From JAVKBW01 sp964352715 (lineage in GTDB: Bacteria > Pseudomonadota > Alphaproteobacteria > UBA8366 > Aestuariispiraceae), in NCBI GenBank assembly GCA_964352715.1, contig CAYGSU010000023.1, positions 1 through 50,236 of the forward strand: a DNA stretch of 50,236 bases, given 5' to 3'. The notes under the pieces were generated by a model. That model saw nothing but the letters and a program-made list of their open reading frames with translations, searched no databases and was not told the DNA's origin. Positions 24,601 to 34,079 of this stretch are shown here, piece by piece; position 1 is the stretch's first letter, and each line of letters begins with the position of its first letter. A program made the position numbers and the translations under genes.

Positions 24601-26674
24601 TCCACCCAACATGCCCAGGCACGAATTCGACTTCACACGGTTGCTGTCGCCGAAATCGGCAGCGTTCATCGGTGGCGGCGAAGCCGCACGGGCGCTTGAA
24701 GAAACCATTGCCCTTGGCTTCGAGGGCGATATCTGGCCGGTGAATCCGTTCAAGGAAACGCTGGCCGGTGTGCCGTGCTTCAAGCATATCGAGGACCTGC
24801 CGGGTGTGCCCGATGTCGTCTTTCTTGCAATACCGCCGGAACCGACGATCGAGGCTGTCAAACTGCTGGCGGAAGCCGGCTGCGGCGGCGTCATTTGCTA
24901 CGCTTCGGGTTTTGCGGAAATCGGTGAGGTTGGCGTTGATCGTCAGAACCGTTTGCTGGCGGCTGCCGGGTCGATGCCGGTCATCGGGCCGAATTCCTAT
25001 GGCTGCGTCAGCCTGCTCGATGGCGTCGTGCTGTGGCCGGATGTGCATGGCGCGAAGCGCTCTGAAAAGGGCGTCGCCATCATCATGCAGAGCGGCAATA
25101 TCACCGTCAGCATGTCGAACCAGGACCGGTCAGTACCGCTGGCGATCCTGTTCAGCGTCGGCAACCAGGCGCAGATCGGCATCGCCGAACTGACCCGGGC
25201 GCTGGTGCAGGACCCGCGCATAACGGCGGTGGGCCTGCATGTCGAGGCAATCGGCAACATGGCCGCCTTTGCCGAAGCGGCGCAACTGGCGGCGGTTCAC
25301 AAGACACCCATCGTGGCGCTGAAAACCGGCAAGTCGCAGAAAGGTGCTGAAGTTGCGCTATCGCATACAAGCTCGCTCGCCGGTTCGGCGGCGGCTTATG
25401 AGGCGTTGTTCGACAGGTTGGGCGTGGTTTCCGTCGATACGCTGCCGAACCTGATGGAAACTCTGAAATTCCTGTCGTCGTATCCGTCCCTGCCGGGCAA
25501 GAGGATCGTCTCGATGAGCTGTTCCGGCGGCGAGGCCGGACTGGTGGCCGATTTGACGGAACAGCTTGGAATCGAAACCCCGGCTTTTTCAAAGGCCGAC
25601 ACGGCGGCGCTTTACGACGTTCTGGGCGACAAGGTCACAATCGACAATCCGCTGGATTATCACACCTACATCTGGGGCGATGAGGAAAAGCTGATCGGCT
25701 GCTATACAGCGGCCCTGAAGGCCGATGTCGATGCCGGCATCATCATTGTCGATTTTCCACGCCGGACAACCGGGGCCTATTTCGGCTGGCGCGAGGCGGA
25801 AAATGCCATCATCGCGGCGGCCAAGGCGAGCGGACGGCCGACGGCGCTGGTTTCAACGTTGCATGAAGGCTTGCCTCAGGAAAACCGCGACCGCCTGATG
25901 CAGGGCGGCGTGGTGCCGATGCTGGGGATGGAAGAGGCATTGCTGGCGATCAGGGCTGCGGCCAAGGTGGGCGAGGCATGGCGTGCCGGGATTACCTTGC
26001 CGCTCGAAGCGCCGGAAATGCTGTCAGGTCCGGTCGTTACGGTCGATGAATTCCGGTCAAAGAAAATGCTCGCAGCGCATGGGCTGCAGATTCCCGATGG
26101 ATCGCTGGTCCGGTCTGCGACGGAAGCGGTGGCTGCGGCGGAAGCGCTGGGCTACCCTGTTGTCGTGAAAGCGGTCAGCAGCCAGCTCGCCCACAAGACG
26201 GAAGCCGGCGGCGTTGCTCTTAATCTGATGACCGGCGATGCCGTTCAGGCGGCAGTCGAACGTATGGCCGGGCTTGCCGACGCGTTTCTGGTCGAAAGCA
26301 TGATGTCGGGTGTCGTAGGCGAACTGATTGTCGGGATCACCCGCGAGCCCGGGATCGGCCCGGTCCTTTTGATTGGGGCGGGCGGTGTCACGGCGGAAAT
26401 AATCAAGGATTCCGTTTTGCTTACCTTGCCGGCCGATGATGCATCAATCCGGCGGGCAATCGGGCGGCTCAAGACCAGCCCGCTGCTGACGGGATATCGC
26501 GGACGCCCTGAAGGCGATATCGATGCCGCCGTCACGGCGGTGGCGGCGATTGCCGCCTTCGCTATCGAACAGGGCGGGAGCCTGGCAGAGCTGGATGTCA
26601 ATCCGCTGATGGTTCTGGAAAAAGGAAAAGGCGCTGTTGCCGCCGATGCCCTCATCCGTTTGGTTGAGGCGTGA
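24590..26674 (+). CDS. ADP-forming acyl-CoA ligase (acetyl-CoA synthetase, NDP-forming type), probable betaine-CoA ligase
   Basis: A 694-residue fused ligase: CoA-binding domain (about 15-140; SAAFIGGG near the start), succinyl-CoA-ligase-like domain with the phosphorylated His in SHTSSLAGSAAAYEALF (about 265), and a C-terminal ATP-grasp domain (about 480-690; GYPVVVKAVS, KTEAGGVALNL). Such enzymes make a CoA thioester with ATP to ADP and phosphate through a phosphohistidine. Here it would activate gamma-butyrobetaine, crotonobetaine or carnitine, a task done in enterobacteria by the AMP-forming CaiC and the CoA transferase CaiB. It overlaps the dehydrogenase gene by 11 bases; an ATG at 24611 is an alternative start. 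Confidence 0.82.
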   Translation: MQADPPNMPRHEFDFTRLLSPKSAAFIGGGEAARALEETIALGFEGDIWPVNPFKETLAGVPCFKHIEDLPGVPDVVFLAIPPEPTIEAVKLLAEAGCGGVICYASGFAEIGEVGVDRQNRLLAAAGSMPVIGPNSYGCVSLLDGVVLWPDVHGAKRSEKGVAIIMQSGNITVSMSNQDRSVPLAILFSVGNQAQIGIAELTRALVQDPRITAVGLHVEAIGNMAAFAEAAQLAAVHKTPIVALKTGKSQKGAEVALSHTSSLAGSAAAYEALFDRLGVVSVDTLPNLMETLKFLSSYPSLPGKRIVSMSCSGGEAGLVADLTEQLGIETPAFSKADTAALYDVLGDKVTIDNPLDYHTYIWGDEEKLIGCYTAALKADVDAGIIIVDFPRRTTGAYFGWREAENAIIAAAKASGRPTALVSTLHEGLPQENRDRLMQGGVVPMLGMEEALLAIRAAAKVGEAWRAGITLPLEAPEMLSGPVVTVDEFRSKKMLAAHGLQIPDGSLVRSATEAVAAAEALGYPVVVKAVSSQLAHKTEAGGVALNLMTGDAVQAAVERMAGLADAFLVESMMSGVVGELIVGITREPGIGPVLLIGAGGVTAEIIKDSVLLTLPADDASIRRAIGRLKTSPLLTGYRGRPEGDIDAAVTAVAAIAAFAIEQGGSLAELDVNPLMVLEKGKGAVAADALIRLVEA

Positions 26675-26698
26675 CGTTAAATAGAGGAGAGCACGAAG

Positions 26699-27481
26699 AT
26701 GTCTGACACAATCAAGACCGTTCGTAACGGCCGTATTCTGGAAGTGACGATCGACCGCCCGAAGGCGAATGCGATCAATGCGGAAACCAGCCGGGAAATG
26801 GGGCAGATTTTCAAATCCTTCCGTGACGATCCCGAATTGCGGGTGGCGATTCTGACCGGCGCCGGAGAAAAGTTCTTCTGCCCGGGCTGGGACCTGAAGG
26901 AAGCCGCCGACGGTGCGCCGCCGGATGACGATTATGGCTATGGCGGTTTCGGCGGATTGCAGGAAATGCCGAACATGAACAAGCCGGTCATCTGTGCGGT
27001 GAACGGCCTCGCTTTTGGCGGTGGGTTCGAAATCATGATTTCCTGCGACATGATCGTGGCCGCAGAACATGCAACCTTCGCGCTGCCGGAAATCAAGGTC
27101 GGCGTGCTGGCCGATGCGGCAACGGTCAAACTGCGCCGGCGCATTCCGTATCACATCGCCATGCAGTGGCTTCTGCTGGGCGATACGGTGACCGCACAGG
27201 AAGCCGCACGCTGGGGCCTGATCAACGAAGTCGTCCCGGCGGACAAGGTAATGGAGACGGCCAGGGAATGGGCGCAGCGTCTGGCCGATGGCCCGCCGCT
27301 GGTTTTCGCCGCCATCAAGCAGGTGATGCGCGAAACCGAGAACATCAAGGAAATGGAAGCCCTGCGCCAGTTGAACAGCAAAACCTACTCGACAGTCAAA
27401 GCGAACTATGAAAGTGAAGACCTGCTCGAAGGAACCCGCGCCTTTGCTGAAAAACGCAAGCCGGTCTGGAAAGGTCGCTAG
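26699..27481 (+). CDS. caiD: Crotonobetainyl-CoA hydratase / carnitinyl-CoA dehydratase (CaiD-like)
   Basis: An enoyl-CoA hydratase of the crotonase fold, 260 residues, very close in pattern to CaiD: DRPKANAINAETSREMG, FFCPGWDLKEAADG, NGLAFGGGFE (oxyanion-hole loop), LPEIKVGVLADAATVKLRRRIPYHIAM and the C-terminal AFAEKRKPVWKGR. It hydrates crotonobetainyl-CoA to L-carnitinyl-CoA. With the ligase and dehydrogenase upstream it completes a gamma-butyrobetaine to carnitine branch, which then feeds LcdH and BKACE. The ribosome site is AGGAGAG before ATG 26699. It is the last gene of the operon; no clear terminator was seen. Confidence 0.9.
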   Translation: MSDTIKTVRNGRILEVTIDRPKANAINAETSREMGQIFKSFRDDPELRVAILTGAGEKFFCPGWDLKEAADGAPPDDDYGYGGFGGLQEMPNMNKPVICAVNGLAFGGGFEIMISCDMIVAAEHATFALPEIKVGVLADAATVKLRRRIPYHIAMQWLLLGDTVTAQEAARWGLINEVVPADKVMETAREWAQRLADGPPLVFAAIKQVMRETENIKEMEALRQLNSKTYSTVKANYESEDLLEGTRAFAEKRKPVWKGR

Positions 27482-27599
27482 GGAAATCAGGCGGTTACGC
27501 GGTGTCGCGGTACGCCTAGTCGAAGTCGTAAATCTCGTTACGGCGAAGCATTATTGTCGCTAAGTTGCGGGCTGATTTTTTGGCATAGGAAACCGCCCG

Positions 27600-29273
27600 G
27601 TGGTTGAAAAAAGCTACGACTATATTGTCGTCGGATCAGGATCATCCGGCGCCATCATCGCCTCCCGTCTTTCTGAAGACCCGAACGTGAGCGTTCTGCT
27701 GCTTGAGGCCGGTCGAGACGACAATCACTGGACTGTTCGCATGCCCGGGGGTCTGCGGGCGCATTACAAGAAGAACAGCAAACTGAACTGGCAGTTTGAA
27801 ACAGTACCCCAGAAGAATCTCGATAACCGAAAACTTTACCAGCCGCGCGGCAAGACGCTTGGTGGTTCCTCCTCGATCAACGGCATGATCTTTCTGCGCG
27901 GGCATCCGCAAGATTATGACCGCTGGGCGCAGGAAGGGGCTTCGGGCTGGTCGTACAGTGATGTGTTGCCGTATTTCAAACGGTTTGAACATCATGCCGA
28001 TGGTGGAAACGACTATCGCGGCGGCGACGGCCCGATCGGCGTCCGGAAACAGTGGGACCTCGACCCGCTGTCGGAAGCATTTCTGGAGGCAGGCAAACAG
28101 GCCGGCTTTCCTCTCACCGATGATGTGAACGGCGAGCAGCAGGAAGGGTTCTGCCGGTTTGACATGAATGTCGAAAACGGCATCCGGTCCAGTTCCGCCT
28201 ATGGCTTTCTTCGGCCGGCCAAAGACCGCAAGAATTTGACGATCCTGACCCACGCGCACGGCGAAAAACTGTTGCTTGAAAACAACCGAGCAACGGGGTT
28301 TCAGTTTGATTACAAGGGTAAAAGCGTCACCGTGCGCGCCGAGCGTGAAGTCATTCTGTCTGCCGGGGTGTTCGGGTCGCCGCAATTGCTGATGCTGTCG
28401 GGCATCGGCCCCGCCGACCACCTGCGCCAGCACGGCATCGACGTGGCTCTGGACCTTCCCGGTGTCGGTGAAAACCTTCAGGACCATCTGGAAGTGCAGT
28501 TCCAGCATCGCTGCGGCCTTGATGTTTCACTGAACCGGTACCTGCGGCCGGACCGCATGGTGCGGGTCGGTGTGCAGTGGTTTCTGTTCAAATCGGGTGT
28601 CACGGCGCGAAACCAGGGCAATGCCGGTGCATTTCTGCGCAGTAATCCGTCGGTCGCTCATCCGAACATCCAGTTTCATTTCTTTCCGCTGTTTTTTGCC
28701 GGTGAATGGATTATGCGGCATGACGTGCAGGGCTATCGGCTGGATACCGGCACGATGCGGCCGACCAGCAAGGGCACCGTCCGGCTGGCAAGCGCTGATC
28801 CGTTCGCGTCAACCCTGATCGACCCGAACTATCTCGATACGCCGGAAGACAGGGCGGAAATGCTGGAAGCCTTCCAGATCGCGCGGGACACGCTGGCCCA
28901 GCCGGCCTGGGCGCCGTTCGATGCGGGAGAAACCGACCCCGGACCCGACTGCCGGACCCGAGAGCAAATAGAATCGTTCATCCGCCGCACGGCGACCAGC
29001 GCCTATCATCCGTGCGGCACCTGCAAGATGGGGTCGGATAATGACCGCATGGCCGTGACCGATCCGTCGGGCCGCGTCCGCGGCATCGAAGGCCTGCGGA
29101 TCGGCGATGCCTCGCTGATGCCGTCGATGGCCAGCAGCAACCTCAACGCCATCTGCATGATGATCGGTGAAAAGATTGCTGATGCCGCTGCCGGAAAACC
29201 GGCCTTGCCCCGCAGCGAACTTGGCTATCGTAACGCAGATTCGCCCGGTCCTATGCCGGTCGTTCCAGCCTGA
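27600..29273 (+). CDS. GMC-family oxidoreductase, choline dehydrogenase-like
   Basis: An FAD-dependent glucose-methanol-choline oxidoreductase of 557 residues. It shows the dinucleotide-binding motif VVGSGSSGAIIASRLSE (about 10-26), the GMC signature 1 region GKTLGGSSSINGMIFLRG, signature 2 (SAGVFGSPQLLMLSGIGP), the C-terminal active-site His in SAYHPCGTCKMG and the NLNAICMMIGEKIAD block. BetA-type enzymes oxidise choline to betaine aldehyde, which would suit a locus that makes glycine betaine from carnitine. However, many GMC enzymes act on other alcohols, and no betaine aldehyde dehydrogenase is adjacent. The start is GTG 27600; it has its own 118-bp upstream gap. Confidence 0.82.
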   Translation: MVEKSYDYIVVGSGSSGAIIASRLSEDPNVSVLLLEAGRDDNHWTVRMPGGLRAHYKKNSKLNWQFETVPQKNLDNRKLYQPRGKTLGGSSSINGMIFLRGHPQDYDRWAQEGASGWSYSDVLPYFKRFEHHADGGNDYRGGDGPIGVRKQWDLDPLSEAFLEAGKQAGFPLTDDVNGEQQEGFCRFDMNVENGIRSSSAYGFLRPAKDRKNLTILTHAHGEKLLLENNRATGFQFDYKGKSVTVRAEREVILSAGVFGSPQLLMLSGIGPADHLRQHGIDVALDLPGVGENLQDHLEVQFQHRCGLDVSLNRYLRPDRMVRVGVQWFLFKSGVTARNQGNAGAFLRSNPSVAHPNIQFHFFPLFFAGEWIMRHDVQGYRLDTGTMRPTSKGTVRLASADPFASTLIDPNYLDTPEDRAEMLEAFQIARDTLAQPAWAPFDAGETDPGPDCRTREQIESFIRRTATSAYHPCGTCKMGSDNDRMAVTDPSGRVRGIEGLRIGDASLMPSMASSNLNAICMMIGEKIADAAAGKPALPRSELGYRNADSPGPMPVVPA

Positions 29274-29411
29274 AAGTCAGACTGAGCGCGACTTTCGACC
29301 ATACGTCGCAAATGTGATTTTCGCAGTCGCGGAAAACTCTTTAGTATACCCCGAAAGGCGATAAGAAACGCGGCCATTAGGCAATGAAATTAAACTACGG
29401 GGGGCTTCGAC

Positions 29412-30155
29412 ATGATCATCTATCCGCTTATCGAACTGCAGGACGGAAAATGCGTGAACCTGCGGCGCGGCGACCTTAATGACCAGGTCGTGTTTGAAAC
29501 CTCACCGGTGGACGCGGCGGTCAAATTTGCCGAGGCCGGGGCCGAATGGCTGTATCTGGTCGATCTGGACGGCGTCGCCCAGGGCGGACGTCACAATGGC
29601 GACGCCATTACCGAAATCATGAAAGCCGTCGACATACCCTGCATGGTCGGCGGCGGGATTCGCAGTGTCAGTTCGGCGAAATGGTGGTTGGATGCCGGTG
29701 CGCAATCCATTGTCCTTGGCACGGCTGCGGTAAAGGATCGTACGCTGGTTCGTGAACTTTGTGCGATGTATCCCGGCAAGGTCTGTGTTTCCATCGATGG
29801 ACGTGGCGGCAAGGTTGTCATTGAAGGGTGGCGGGAGGAAACCATGTTCTCGCCGCTGGAACTGGCAACGACATTCGAAGAATCCGGCGTGTCGACGATC
29901 ATCTTTACCGATGTCGATATGAGCAACGATTCACCGGATGCCGGTTTTGCCGAAACCACGCAGCTTGCAACGAACCTTGATATCCCGGTCATCGCCAACG
30001 GGGTGATCCGTTCGCTGGATGATATCTCGACCCTGAAGCAGTTGCCGCGCGTGTCTGGCTGCATTGTCGGCCGGGCCCTGTTTCAAGGCAATGTGTCGCT
30101 GGAAGAGGCGATTGCTATCGGCAACATGCCGTTCACCCGCGCCGAATTCATTTAG
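29412..30155 (+). CDS. HisA-like TIM-barrel protein (HisA paralogue with altered catalytic site)
   Basis: A 247-residue (beta/alpha)8 protein of the HisA/HisF family. It aligns along its whole length with HisA (ProFAR isomerase): LVDLDGVAQGG, MVGGGIRS, IVLGTAAVKD, SIDGRGGKV, IFTDVDMSND, VIANGVIRS, CIVGRALF. The first catalytic Asp of HisA (in the IPAIDL strand) is replaced by Glu (YPLIELQDG), and the usual phosphate-loop sequence after the TD pair is changed. It is not in a his operon; neighbours are a GMC oxidoreductase and malate synthase. It may be a HisA doing its normal job with Glu, or a paralogue with another sugar-phosphate substrate. A GGGGGG ribosome site precedes ATG 29412. Confidence 0.72.
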   Translation: MIIYPLIELQDGKCVNLRRGDLNDQVVFETSPVDAAVKFAEAGAEWLYLVDLDGVAQGGRHNGDAITEIMKAVDIPCMVGGGIRSVSSAKWWLDAGAQSIVLGTAAVKDRTLVRELCAMYPGKVCVSIDGRGGKVVIEGWREETMFSPLELATTFEESGVSTIIFTDVDMSNDSPDAGFAETTQLATNLDIPVIANGVIRSLDDISTLKQLPRVSGCIVGRALFQGNVSLEEAIAIGNMPFTRAEFI

Positions 30156-30341
30156 CCCGGCGCTTCGCCCAAGGCGGGTATCGGAAGCAGCATCTGTTTG
30201 CGCCTGTCCGGTGCCTGTGACGGTGCAGCCCGATGCCGGGTAATCCTGCGGCCTACTTGGTTGACTAGCTGATAATGCTGGGCGATGTTGCGTCGCAGCA
30301 CGCTAAGCGTATGCCAATAACCAAGAGAAAACGAGGATTGC

Positions 30342-32516
30342 ATGCTTACTGCGGAACAAGCCAATGCCCGTGAAACCTACACCGACCGGGCGGAGCTCAA
30401 AATCGCCCGGCAACTTGTTGATTTCATCGAGAAGGATGCGTTGCCCGGAACAGGTGTAGATGCTGATGCGTTCTGGGACGGTCTGTCCCGGCTGCTGAAC
30501 GATTTCGGTCCGCGCAATGCCGACCTGTTGAAGAAGCGGGATGAGCTTCAGGCTAAAATCGACGCATGGCACCGAGAGCGTCGTGATCAGCCGCACGATC
30601 ACTTTGCCTACAAATCCTTTCTGATGGATATCGGCTATCTGAAGGGTGAAGGCGGAGAGTTTCAGATCGAAACCGCGAATACCGACCCGGAAATCGCGAC
30701 GGTGCCCGGCCCGCAGCTTGTCGTTCCGATCACCAATGCGAGGTATGCCCTGAACGCGGCAAACGCCCGCTGGGGCAGCCTGTATGACGGCCTGTACGGC
30801 ACCGACGCCATCGGCAGCAAGCCGCCTTCCGGCGGGTACAACCGGGGCAGAGGCGCGCGGGTTGTCGCCTGGACGCGGGTTTTCCTGGATCAGGCCTTTC
30901 CCGTGGATGGCACAAGCCATGCGGATGCCCGTCGCTATCATATCAAGAACGGTGAGTTGCTGGTCGATGACCTGCCGCTGATGCAACCAGAGAAATTCGT
31001 TGGTTATCGTGGCCATCCACGTGCGCCGGAGGCGGTTGTCCTGCGCAACAACGGCCTGCATGTCGAACTGATTTTCGACCGCACCCATCCGATCGGCAGC
31101 CGTGACCAGAACGGGCTGGCGGATGTCCGTCTGGAAAGCGCGATCTCGGCGATCATGGATTGTGAGGATTCCGTTGCCTGCGTTGATGCGGAAGACAAGG
31201 TCGGCGCCTATCGGAACTGGCTTGGCCTGATGAAGGGCGATTTGTCGGAATCGTTTGAAAAAGGTGGACAGACGATAACCCGTTCGCTCAATCCCGACCG
31301 TATTTTAACGGCGCCGGACGGCAACGGCGAAGTATCGCTGAAGGGTAGGGCGCTGATGCTGGTGCGGAATGTCGGCCATCTGATGCGCACGCCGGCGATT
31401 CTGACGCGCGATGGCGACCAGGCATTTGAAGGTCTCATGGATGCCATGGTGACCGTTCTGATCGCCAAACACGATCTCGACAAGACATCAGGCCCGCGCA
31501 ATTCCGTCGCCGGGTCTGTCTATGTCGTCAAGCCGAAAATGCACGGACCGGAAGAGGTGGCTTTCACCGATGACGTGTTCAGTCATGTGGAAAGCGTGCT
31601 CGGCCTTAAGACGTATACGGTGAAAATCGGCATCATGGATGAAGAGCGGCGCACGAGCATCAATCTGAAGGAATGCATCCGGGCCGCCAAGCATCGCGTC
31701 GCCTTCATCAATACCGGCTTTCTCGACCGCACGGGTGACGAAATCCACACCTCGATGGAAGCCGGGCCGTTCAGCCGCAAGGAATTCATCAAGCGGAAAT
31801 CCTGGATCACCGCCTACGAAAACCAGAATGTCGATATCGGGCTGGAATGCGGATTTTCCGGCAAGGCGCAGATCGGCAAGGGCATGTGGGCAATGCCGGA
31901 CCGCATGGAAGCCATGCTGGAAACCAAGATCGAGCATCCGAAGTCAGGTGCGAACTGCGCCTGGGTGCCCAGCCCGACGGCGGCCACGCTGCACGCCCTG
32001 CATTATCACAAGGTCGATGTGTTCAAGGCCCAGAAGTTTCTGATGAAGAAGGGGCGCCGGGCCTATGTCGATACGGTGCTGGACATTCCGACTGCGCGGT
32101 TCCTGAAATGGAGCAAGGAAAGCATCCGCAGCGAGATATCGAACAACGCTCAGGGCATTCTCGGCTATGTCGTGCGATGGATCGATCAGGGCGTCGGTTG
32201 TTCAAAGGTGCCGGACATCAACGATGTCGGTCTGATGGAAGACCGGGCGACCTGCCGCATCTCCGCGCAGCATATCGCCAACTGGCTGCGGCACGAGATC
32301 GTTTCGGAAGATGAGGTGATGGACATCATGAAAAAGATGGCCGAAGTCGTCGACCGGCAGAACGCGGACGATCCCGCCTATGTGCCGATGGGACCGGGTT
32401 TTCAGGGCATTGCGTTTCACGCTGCCTGCGATCTGGTTTTCAAGGGATGTGAACAGCCCTCCGGCTATACCGAACCATTGCTGCATGCCTACAGGCTGCA
32501 GGCGAAGGCAGGGTGA
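30342..32516 (+). CDS. glcB: Malate synthase G
   Basis: Condenses glyoxylate with acetyl-CoA to malate. The 724-residue length is the classical size of isoform G, and conserved blocks run throughout: GPQLVVPITNARYALNAANARWGSLYD, YRGHPRAPEAVVLRNNGLHVEL, IMDCEDSVACVDAEDK, GLKTYTVKIGIMDEERRTS, and the C-terminal AQHIANWLRHEI with the catalytic Asp nearby. ATG 30342 follows a GAGGA site. No isocitrate lyase is in the window, so the source of glyoxylate is unknown; glycolate or purine breakdown are possible, and acetyl-CoA handling may link it to the carnitine genes. The 186-bp upstream gap presumably holds its own promoter. Confidence 0.96.
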   Translation: MLTAEQANARETYTDRAELKIARQLVDFIEKDALPGTGVDADAFWDGLSRLLNDFGPRNADLLKKRDELQAKIDAWHRERRDQPHDHFAYKSFLMDIGYLKGEGGEFQIETANTDPEIATVPGPQLVVPITNARYALNAANARWGSLYDGLYGTDAIGSKPPSGGYNRGRGARVVAWTRVFLDQAFPVDGTSHADARRYHIKNGELLVDDLPLMQPEKFVGYRGHPRAPEAVVLRNNGLHVELIFDRTHPIGSRDQNGLADVRLESAISAIMDCEDSVACVDAEDKVGAYRNWLGLMKGDLSESFEKGGQTITRSLNPDRILTAPDGNGEVSLKGRALMLVRNVGHLMRTPAILTRDGDQAFEGLMDAMVTVLIAKHDLDKTSGPRNSVAGSVYVVKPKMHGPEEVAFTDDVFSHVESVLGLKTYTVKIGIMDEERRTSINLKECIRAAKHRVAFINTGFLDRTGDEIHTSMEAGPFSRKEFIKRKSWITAYENQNVDIGLECGFSGKAQIGKGMWAMPDRMEAMLETKIEHPKSGANCAWVPSPTAATLHALHYHKVDVFKAQKFLMKKGRRAYVDTVLDIPTARFLKWSKESIRSEISNNAQGILGYVVRWIDQGVGCSKVPDINDVGLMEDRATCRISAQHIANWLRHEIVSEDEVMDIMKKMAEVVDRQNADDPAYVPMGPGFQGIAFHAACDLVFKGCEQPSGYTEPLLHAYRLQAKAG

Positions 32517-32534
32517 AAGCCGATATCCGGTGCG

Positions 32535-33167
32535 TCAGAGCGCCTTTCTGATGCCGGCGAAGACCTGGTCGAACATTTCTTCGGTCAGGCGCCCGGTATT
32601 CGTGTTGTATCGCGAGCAATGATAGGAATTTGCCAGAACCGGCAAGCTGTCTCCCAACCGGTGCAAGGCCCCGTGCGTGAATTTCGCAGCGGTCTGTTTG
32701 AGGCCGAAGGTCCGCAAGACCGCGCTATGCGACAGGCCGCCCAGACTGAGAATGATTTTCAGGTTTTTCATTGCCCCGATTTCGCTGACCAGAAACGGAC
32801 GGCAGGCATTGGCTTCCGCTCCGACCGGCTTGTTTTGCGGCGGCACGCAGCGCACTGCATTGGTGATCCGGCAATCGGTCAGGGACAGGCCGTCATTCGC
32901 CTCGCGGCCATACAACCCTTCGGCGAAACCATGTTTGAGAAGCGTCGGATACAACAGGTCGCCGGCATAGTCGCCGGTAAAAGGGCGTCCGGTGCGGTTG
33001 GCTCCCTTCAGACCGGGTGCTAAGCCGACGACCAGCACGCGTGCGTCCAGCGGCCCGAAACTGGGTACGGGCGCATTGTGCCAGTCGGGATGCGCAGCCC
33101 GGTGTTCTTTCAGGAACGCGACGAGGCGGGGGCAGCGGGGGCAGTCGCGCCCCGGTTGCTCAGGCAC
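32535..33167 (-). CDS. Family 5 uracil-DNA glycosylase (UDGb)
   Basis: A DNA-repair glycosylase of 210 residues that removes uracil and some other deaminated bases. It matches UDGb rather than Ung: motif 1 GLAPGLKGANRTGRPFTGD (about 50-68) and the His-containing motif SYHCSRYNTNTGRL (about 182-195). Cysteines in DCPRCPRL, NAVRCVPP and NACRPF should bind the [4Fe-4S] cluster typical of families 4 and 5. The GTG start at 33167 is five bases after the NYN gene stop, so the two form a minus-strand operon. Convergent with glcB. Confidence 0.88.
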   Translation of the reverse strand: MPEQPGRDCPRCPRLVAFLKEHRAAHPDWHNAPVPSFGPLDARVLVVGLAPGLKGANRTGRPFTGDYAGDLLYPTLLKHGFAEGLYGREANDGLSLTDCRITNAVRCVPPQNKPVGAEANACRPFLVSEIGAMKNLKIILSLGGLSHSAVLRTFGLKQTAAKFTHGALHRLGDSLPVLANSYHCSRYNTNTGRLTEEMFDQVFAGIRKAL

Positions 33168-33172
33168 GGGTT

Positions 33173-33817
33173 CTATAGCCGTTCGACGATCGGTTCGTCC
33201 AAATCGTCCTCATCGTAGTCATCATCATCGTAATCGGAATTTGCCCGGCTGTTCTTCTGGTTGTTCCGCGATGCGCCGTCATGGAAGTTGCGGGCAACGC
33301 GGTCGGCGACATCGGCAAGATCGACGAAATTGTCTGCCTGGCGCCGCAATTCGTCGGCAATCATCGGCGGCGAGGAATTGATCGTGCTGACAACCGAGAC
33401 GCGGACGCCGCGTCGCTGTACGGCTTCGACCAGACGCCGGAAGTCGCCATCGCCCGAAAACAGCACGGCGTGATCGATTCGCTCGGCCATATCGAGAAGA
33501 TCGATGGCGAGTTCGATATCCATGTTGCCCTTCACCTTGCGGCGTCCCTGGGCATCCGTAAATTCCTTCGCGGGCTTGGTAACCATCGTGTAGCCGTTAT
33601 AGTCCAGCCAGTCGACCAGCGGGCGGATCGGCGAATATTCCTGATCCTCGAACAGCGCGGTGTAGTAAAAGGCGCGGATCAGACGGCCTTCACCCTGAAA
33701 CAGGGTCAACAGCTTCTTGTAGTCGATATCGAATCCGAGCGCGCGCGCGGCGGAGTACAAATTGGCTCCGTCAACAAAGAGTGCGATACGCTCTTCCTTG
33801 TAGAATCCCAGCGCCAT
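33173..33817 (-). CDS. NYN domain (LabA/DUF88 family) protein
   Basis: A 214-residue protein with a PIN-like NYN fold: IALFVDGANLYSAARALG at the start, GNMDIELAIDLLDMA in the middle and HAVLFSGDGDFRRLVEAVQRRG towards the end. The acidic residues in these blocks form the metal site expected of an RNase. The last 30 residues are a low-complexity Asn/Asp/Glu tail. LabA/DUF88 proteins are widespread; the nuclease role is a prediction and the RNA target is unknown. ATG 33817 follows AGGAG. It is divergent from rpoZ and co-directional with the UDGb gene. Confidence 0.85.
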   Translation of the reverse strand: MALGFYKEERIALFVDGANLYSAARALGFDIDYKKLLTLFQGEGRLIRAFYYTALFEDQEYSPIRPLVDWLDYNGYTMVTKPAKEFTDAQGRRKVKGNMDIELAIDLLDMAERIDHAVLFSGDGDFRRLVEAVQRRGVRVSVVSTINSSPPMIADELRRQADNFVDLADVADRVARNFHDGASRNNQKNSRANSDYDDDDYDEDDLDEPIVERL

Positions 33818-33977
33818 GACAAAAACTCCTGTAATAATTCGTGCAACAAAAACTTCTGGAAAATGTTCATTTATGAAAGGAACGGAGAAATACGTCTCAA
33901 TTCAATATCATCGCTGAAATATGACATAGCGCCATAAAACAGCCATCGCAAGACACTGCGTCAGCAAGTTGCAGGCC

Positions 33978-34006
33978 TTGCGCCGGGGGGGCTGGTTCAC
34001 TATATT
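33978..34006 (+). promoter_or_regulatory. Candidate sigma70-type promoter for rpoZ
   Basis: TTGCGC (33978-33983), a 17-base spacer and TATATT (34001-34006), about 70 bases before the rpoZ ATG. Assigned by eye. Confidence 0.5.
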
Positions 34007-34079
34007 CCGCGCTCCCGAGAAGGCGGAGTCCCGAAAATTTACGGGGTTGTCCGCCCCTAGAGATGATTGGAAGGCAAAA

